64,000 nt of DNA from Bacillota bacterium (GTDB taxonomy: Bacteria; Bacillota; Clostridia; Christensenellales; UBA1242). This document shows, in pieces, positions 61,194 to 64,000 of this stretch. How positions within the stretch are numbered: the first letter of the stretch is position 1; each line of letters opens with the position of its first letter. The DNA lies in the NCBI GenBank assembly GCA_009780065.1, contig WRAS01000001.1, forward strand, positions 98,521-162,520, read 5' to 3'. The notes under the pieces were generated by a model. That model was not told the DNA's origin. It saw only the letters and a program-made list of their open reading frames with translations, and did not search any database. A program made the position numbers and the translations under genes.

Positions 61194-62123
61194 ATGAGAA
61201 AGGAAAATGTCGATATTCTTATTATTGGCGGAGGTCCTGCAGGTCTTACCGCGGGAGTATATGCAGCACGTTCCGGAAGTAAAACGATTATTATTGAAGA
61301 CAAAATTTGTGGTGGGCAGATTCTGCAAACCGGTAAACCCGTTGTAAATATGCCTGGTATTGTGTCTATCAGCGGCGTTGATTTATCCGAGGCACTAGCA
61401 ACACAAGCCGAAGAAAGTGGTGCAACAATTGTTTACGATGAAATAACCCAAATCAAGTTTTCAAAGAAAAAGTGTGGTACGCACAAAATATCCACCAGTG
61501 ACACAGAATTCAGTGCAAAGGCGGTAATTATCGCAACTGGCGCAGAGCCGCGTAAAGTCGGCGCGATTAACGAAGAAAAATTTGATGGACGCGGTATACA
61601 TTACTGTGGGCTTTGTGATGGTGCATTTTACAAAGACAAAGATATTGTGGTGGTTGGGGGTGGCAACAGCGCGGTTGAGGAGGTAATATACCTGGCAACA
61701 CTTTGCAGTGGCGTTATAATCGTTAATGCGACAGAGAATTTCAACGCGCATTCAACTACGGTGGAAAAACTTGGGAGTCTTAAAAATATAAAGGGCATCT
61801 ACCACAACCACACAGTGGAAAAATTTAATGGCGATAAAAAGATTGAATCTCTTGATATCAAAGGCACAAATGGTAAACAAACCACAATAAAGTGCGAGGG
61901 GGTGTTTGTTGCAATTGGCCGTGCGCCGTCTACCAAGATACTTGGCGATGCGATTAAATTGGATAATAGCGGATATATCATTGCGGATAATCAAATGCGG
62001 ACGAATATTCATGGTGTTTTTGTGGCAGGTGATGTTCGTGTAAAAGATGTTAGACAACTTGTCACTGCGTGCTCTGATGGTGCAATCGCAGCAACTAGCG
62101 CCAGTGCATATATAAAGGAATGA
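61194..62123 (+). CDS. trxB: Thioredoxin reductase-like flavoprotein
   Basis: This 309-residue NAD(P)H-dependent flavoprotein has the FAD-binding IIGGGPAGLTAGVYAARSG, the conserved ATGAEPRKVG, the redox disulfide HYCGLCDGAFY (CxxC; CATC is usual, here CGLC), the NAD(P)H-binding VVVGGGNSAVEEVIYLA, and the final FAD motif GVFVAGDVRVKDVRQLVTACSDGAIAA. It reduces thioredoxin or a related dithiol carrier; the altered CGLC motif leaves some room for a ferredoxin-linked or thioredoxin-like partner. AGGAGA precedes the ATG. Its TGA overlaps the glmM ATG (ATGA), so the two are coupled. Confidence 0.88.
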   Translation: MRKENVDILIIGGGPAGLTAGVYAARSGSKTIIIEDKICGGQILQTGKPVVNMPGIVSISGVDLSEALATQAEESGATIVYDEITQIKFSKKKCGTHKISTSDTEFSAKAVIIATGAEPRKVGAINEEKFDGRGIHYCGLCDGAFYKDKDIVVVGGGNSAVEEVIYLATLCSGVIIVNATENFNAHSTTVEKLGSLKNIKGIYHNHTVEKFNGDKKIESLDIKGTNGKQTTIKCEGVFVAIGRAPSTKILGDAIKLDNSGYIIADNQMRTNIHGVFVAGDVRVKDVRQLVTACSDGAIAATSASAYIKE

Positions 62124-63418
62124 AGTATTTCGGAACTGATGGGATAAGAGGACGTGTAGGTGAACTCTTTTCCCCAAATTTTGTACAAAAGGTTGCAATG
62201 GCGGTTGCAGCCTTTTTAAATGAAAATGGAGCAACGCAAATCGTTATCGGTCACGATACGCGAGATAGTTGTGATTGGATAGTTACGATGTTTTGTAACG
62301 TGTTGGAAAAGGCGGGGATTGATGTTTTAAATATGGGTGTTGTGCCGACAATTGCGGTATCGTTTGTCACGCGAGAACTGGGATGTGGTATGGGAATAAT
62401 GATTACTGCCAGCCACAATAGTGCTGAGTGGAATGGTATTAAACTATTTACCCATGACGGCGGAAAGATTTCTGAAAAAGACATAGAAAGGCTAGAGCAA
62501 TTAATTGATGTGGCAATTCTTTCCAAATCTAATAAAGCATTAGTTGATCTTTGGACTTCGTATTTGGTTGAATTCTTTCGGGAATCTTTCATTGGAAAAA
62601 AACTTCCGCATATTGTGATAGATTGCGCTAATGGAAGCGGTGCGGATATCGCGCGCAATGTGCTTGGGCAACTTGGTTTTAATTTCGAGTTAATCAATGT
62701 GCAAAGCAATGGTAAAGACATAAACGAAGACTGTGGTGCAGTTTATCCAGAGAATCTGCAAACAAAGGTAAGAAAAGGGCAAATAGGTTTTTCTTTTGAT
62801 GGAGACGCTGACAGGTGCGTTGTAATAGACGAAAGTGGCAATGTTGTGCATGGAGACAGATTGCTTGCTGCTTTGGGTAAATATGTAAATGTTAGCAAAA
62901 TTGCAGCCACAGTTTTATTTAATGGTGGCGCCGAAGAATACCTTAAATCGAATGGAATTTTATTAATAAAAACACCTGTGGGAGATAAATATATCAAGAC
63001 TGCAATGCAGGAAAATAACCTAGTAATTGGTGGCGAGACCAGCGGGCATATAATCTTTTCCGCACGTGGCATAAGTGACTATTATGTCGGAGATGGTTTA
63101 TATACCGCACTAATGACGTTAGAGATGATGGTTAATATAGATTTGAATTTAATGGATCTGACAAAGCAGATACTGTTGTACCCAAATGTGGTACACAATA
63201 TCAAAGCAACCAATACACAAAAAGACGCAATCAAAACAAAAGAATTTACCGAATTTGTAAAAAACCTTGAACAGCAAAACAAAGGTTATAGATTAATTAT
63301 TCGCCCAAGTGGAACCGAGGATGTAATAAGAATAAACGTAGAGGGCAAGTGCATCCAAAGATGTGAAGATATATTGATACTAATTATAGAAAAGATCAAT
63401 AAATATATTGAAGAATAA
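62120..63418 (+). CDS. glmM: Phosphoglucosamine mutase
   Basis: This 432-residue alpha-D-phosphohexomutase converts glucosamine-6-phosphate to glucosamine-1-phosphate for UDP-GlcNAc synthesis. Motifs are KYFGTDGIRGRVG at the N-terminus, the phosphoserine loop ITASHNSAEWNGIK (about residue 96), the metal-binding DGDADRCVV, the sugar-binding GGETSGHI and the phosphate-binding RPSGTEDVIR. GlmM proteins are usually ~445-450 residues and start MGKYFGTDGVRG, so this one is slightly short. The overlap with trxB indicates coupled translation. It ends inside the convergent cmk gene (23-bp overlap of the two 3' ends). Confidence 0.93.
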   Translation: MKYFGTDGIRGRVGELFSPNFVQKVAMAVAAFLNENGATQIVIGHDTRDSCDWIVTMFCNVLEKAGIDVLNMGVVPTIAVSFVTRELGCGMGIMITASHNSAEWNGIKLFTHDGGKISEKDIERLEQLIDVAILSKSNKALVDLWTSYLVEFFRESFIGKKLPHIVIDCANGSGADIARNVLGQLGFNFELINVQSNGKDINEDCGAVYPENLQTKVRKGQIGFSFDGDADRCVVIDESGNVVHGDRLLAALGKYVNVSKIAATVLFNGGAEEYLKSNGILLIKTPVGDKYIKTAMQENNLVIGGETSGHIIFSARGISDYYVGDGLYTALMTLEMMVNIDLNLMDLTKQILLYPNVVHNIKATNTQKDAIKTKEFTEFVKNLEQQNKGYRLIIRPSGTEDVIRINVEGKCIQRCEDILILIIEKINKYIEE

Positions 63419-64000
63419 TATCCACAGTTTCATCAATGGATTTGTGATTTGTACTGTCAACCAGGATTGCATCTGGAACTCTGACAAGTGCACCAAAGGG
63501 TCTGTTGAAATCAATATAATCACGCTTTTTAATATGTTCTATAATGTTTTCCAGCGTTAAGTCGGGATTTTTAATATCATTCAGCCTTCTTTGGGCGCGG
63601 GTTTCGACGCTGGCGGTTAGATAGAATTTATACTTCGCGTTTGGCAGAACGACACTGGCGATATCTCTGCCATCTAAAATAATGCTTTGTTTATGCGCAA
63701 TTTGTTGCATTATTTTTGTTAACTTGTCTTTGACGCATTTATGGTAACTGATTTCTGTTGCTATCATTGAAATATCATGTTTTCTAATTTTGTGGGTTTT
63801 CTCATCTCCGTTTATAAATACATGTGTTTGATTATTTTTGATTTCCACATCCATATCAATATCATTCATGGCATGGTTAACTATGACCTCGTTAATATGG
63901 TCAATTTGGTTCTCCATTAAATAAACCGCCACTGCGCGATACAAAGCGCCCGTATCCAGAGCGGGGATATCCAGACGCATGCTTAACTCGCGCGCTATTG
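63396..64000 (-). CDS. cmk: Cytidylate kinase (5' end cut by window)
   Basis: This enzyme phosphorylates CMP and dCMP. The visible part holds the conserved DTGALYRAV, the substrate-binding ILDGRDIASVVLPNAKYKFYLTASVETRAQRR (the family's DGRDIGT...K.fLtAs.e.RA.RR) and the C-terminal RDYIDFNRPFGALVRVPDAILVDST. The frame is open to base 64000 (IARELS precedes the ATG at 63980), so the P-loop (GPAGSGKST) lies beyond the right edge and the ORF-track start at 63980 is not the gene start. The last 23 bp overlap the end of glmM in the opposite direction. Confidence 0.88.
   Translation of the reverse strand, partial: IARELSMRLDIPALDTGALYRAVAVYLMENQIDHINEVIVNHAMNDIDMDVEIKNNQTHVFINGDEKTHKIRKHDISMIATEISYHKCVKDKLTKIMQQIAHKQSIILDGRDIASVVLPNAKYKFYLTASVETRAQRRLNDIKNPDLTLENIIEHIKKRDYIDFNRPFGALVRVPDAILVDSTNHKSIDETVDIILQYIY

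Overview
The window is a dense bacterial chromosome segment with moderately low GC. It most resembles an uncultured anaerobic clostridial-type Firmicute. The supporting signs are a one-chain pyruvate:ferredoxin oxidoreductase with a PduL phosphotransacylase, UvrB/UvrA, RecD2, RsgA, a DUF421-DUF4363 pair, a SpoVB/MurJ-like flippase, and many Shine-Dalgarno-led genes. TGA acts as a stop codon (for example trxB, whose TGA overlaps the glmM start), so the standard bacterial code applies. No tRNA, rRNA, CRISPR array, prophage or insertion sequence was seen. The genus cannot be read from the sequence.

Layout. (1) 1-5085: a huge surface protein, cut by the left edge. (2) 5133-9421: a Rho-like protein without a P-loop, a WalJ-type metallo-hydrolase, two tandem CPBP membrane proteases and tadA. 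(3) 9463-22594: an adhesin-like protein, then a 3,777-codon GLUG-repeat protein. (4) 22652-33000: housekeeping and small accessory genes: recD2, a glutaminase-less GlmS homologue, an acetyltransferase, pduL, a probable metal-response operon (metallothionein-like peptide, Cys-tailed XRE regulator, small coiled-coil protein), rsgA, a possible DNA glycosylase, transketolase, and a phosphatase. (5) 32981-36442: PFOR on the minus strand. (6) 36555-42892: small membrane or secreted ORFs, two with apparent frameshifts, then a 1,568-residue surface protein with a strong terminator. (7) 42927-48629: a 36-codon ORF, two paralogous winged-helix-like membrane proteins, uvrB and uvrA. (8) 48686-55386: DUF421/DUF4363, a DnaA-box cluster, an MBL hydrolase, a nucleoside phosphorylase, a flippase, and a DUF6884/GIY-YIG/sigma-factor group. 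(9) 55415-59435: two small membrane-anchored proteins and a large surface protein, all minus strand. (10) 59633-64000: a degenerate Ppx/GppA protein, trxB, glmM and cmk (cut by the right edge).

How the genes fit together. PFOR makes acetyl-CoA and PduL can turn it into acetyl-phosphate. Transketolase serves the pentose phosphate pathway. GlmM, the GlmS-like isomerase and the flippase point to cell-wall precursor supply. UvrAB and RecD2 are DNA repair. The five very large exported proteins suggest an elaborate cell surface; none shows LPXTG, and three end in a membrane helix with a basic tail.

A recurring feature is the promoter geometry. At about fifteen genes a TAnnnT -10 box, often extended (TGn), ends 5-7 nt before the start codon with no Shine-Dalgarno. 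This implies widespread leaderless mRNA, and it corrects several gene starts in the ORF track. The most unusual loci are the metallothionein/Cys-tailed regulator operon, the P-loop-less Rho paralogue, the DnaA-box cluster beside AT-rich palindromes, and the in-frame TGA ahead of the giant surface gene.
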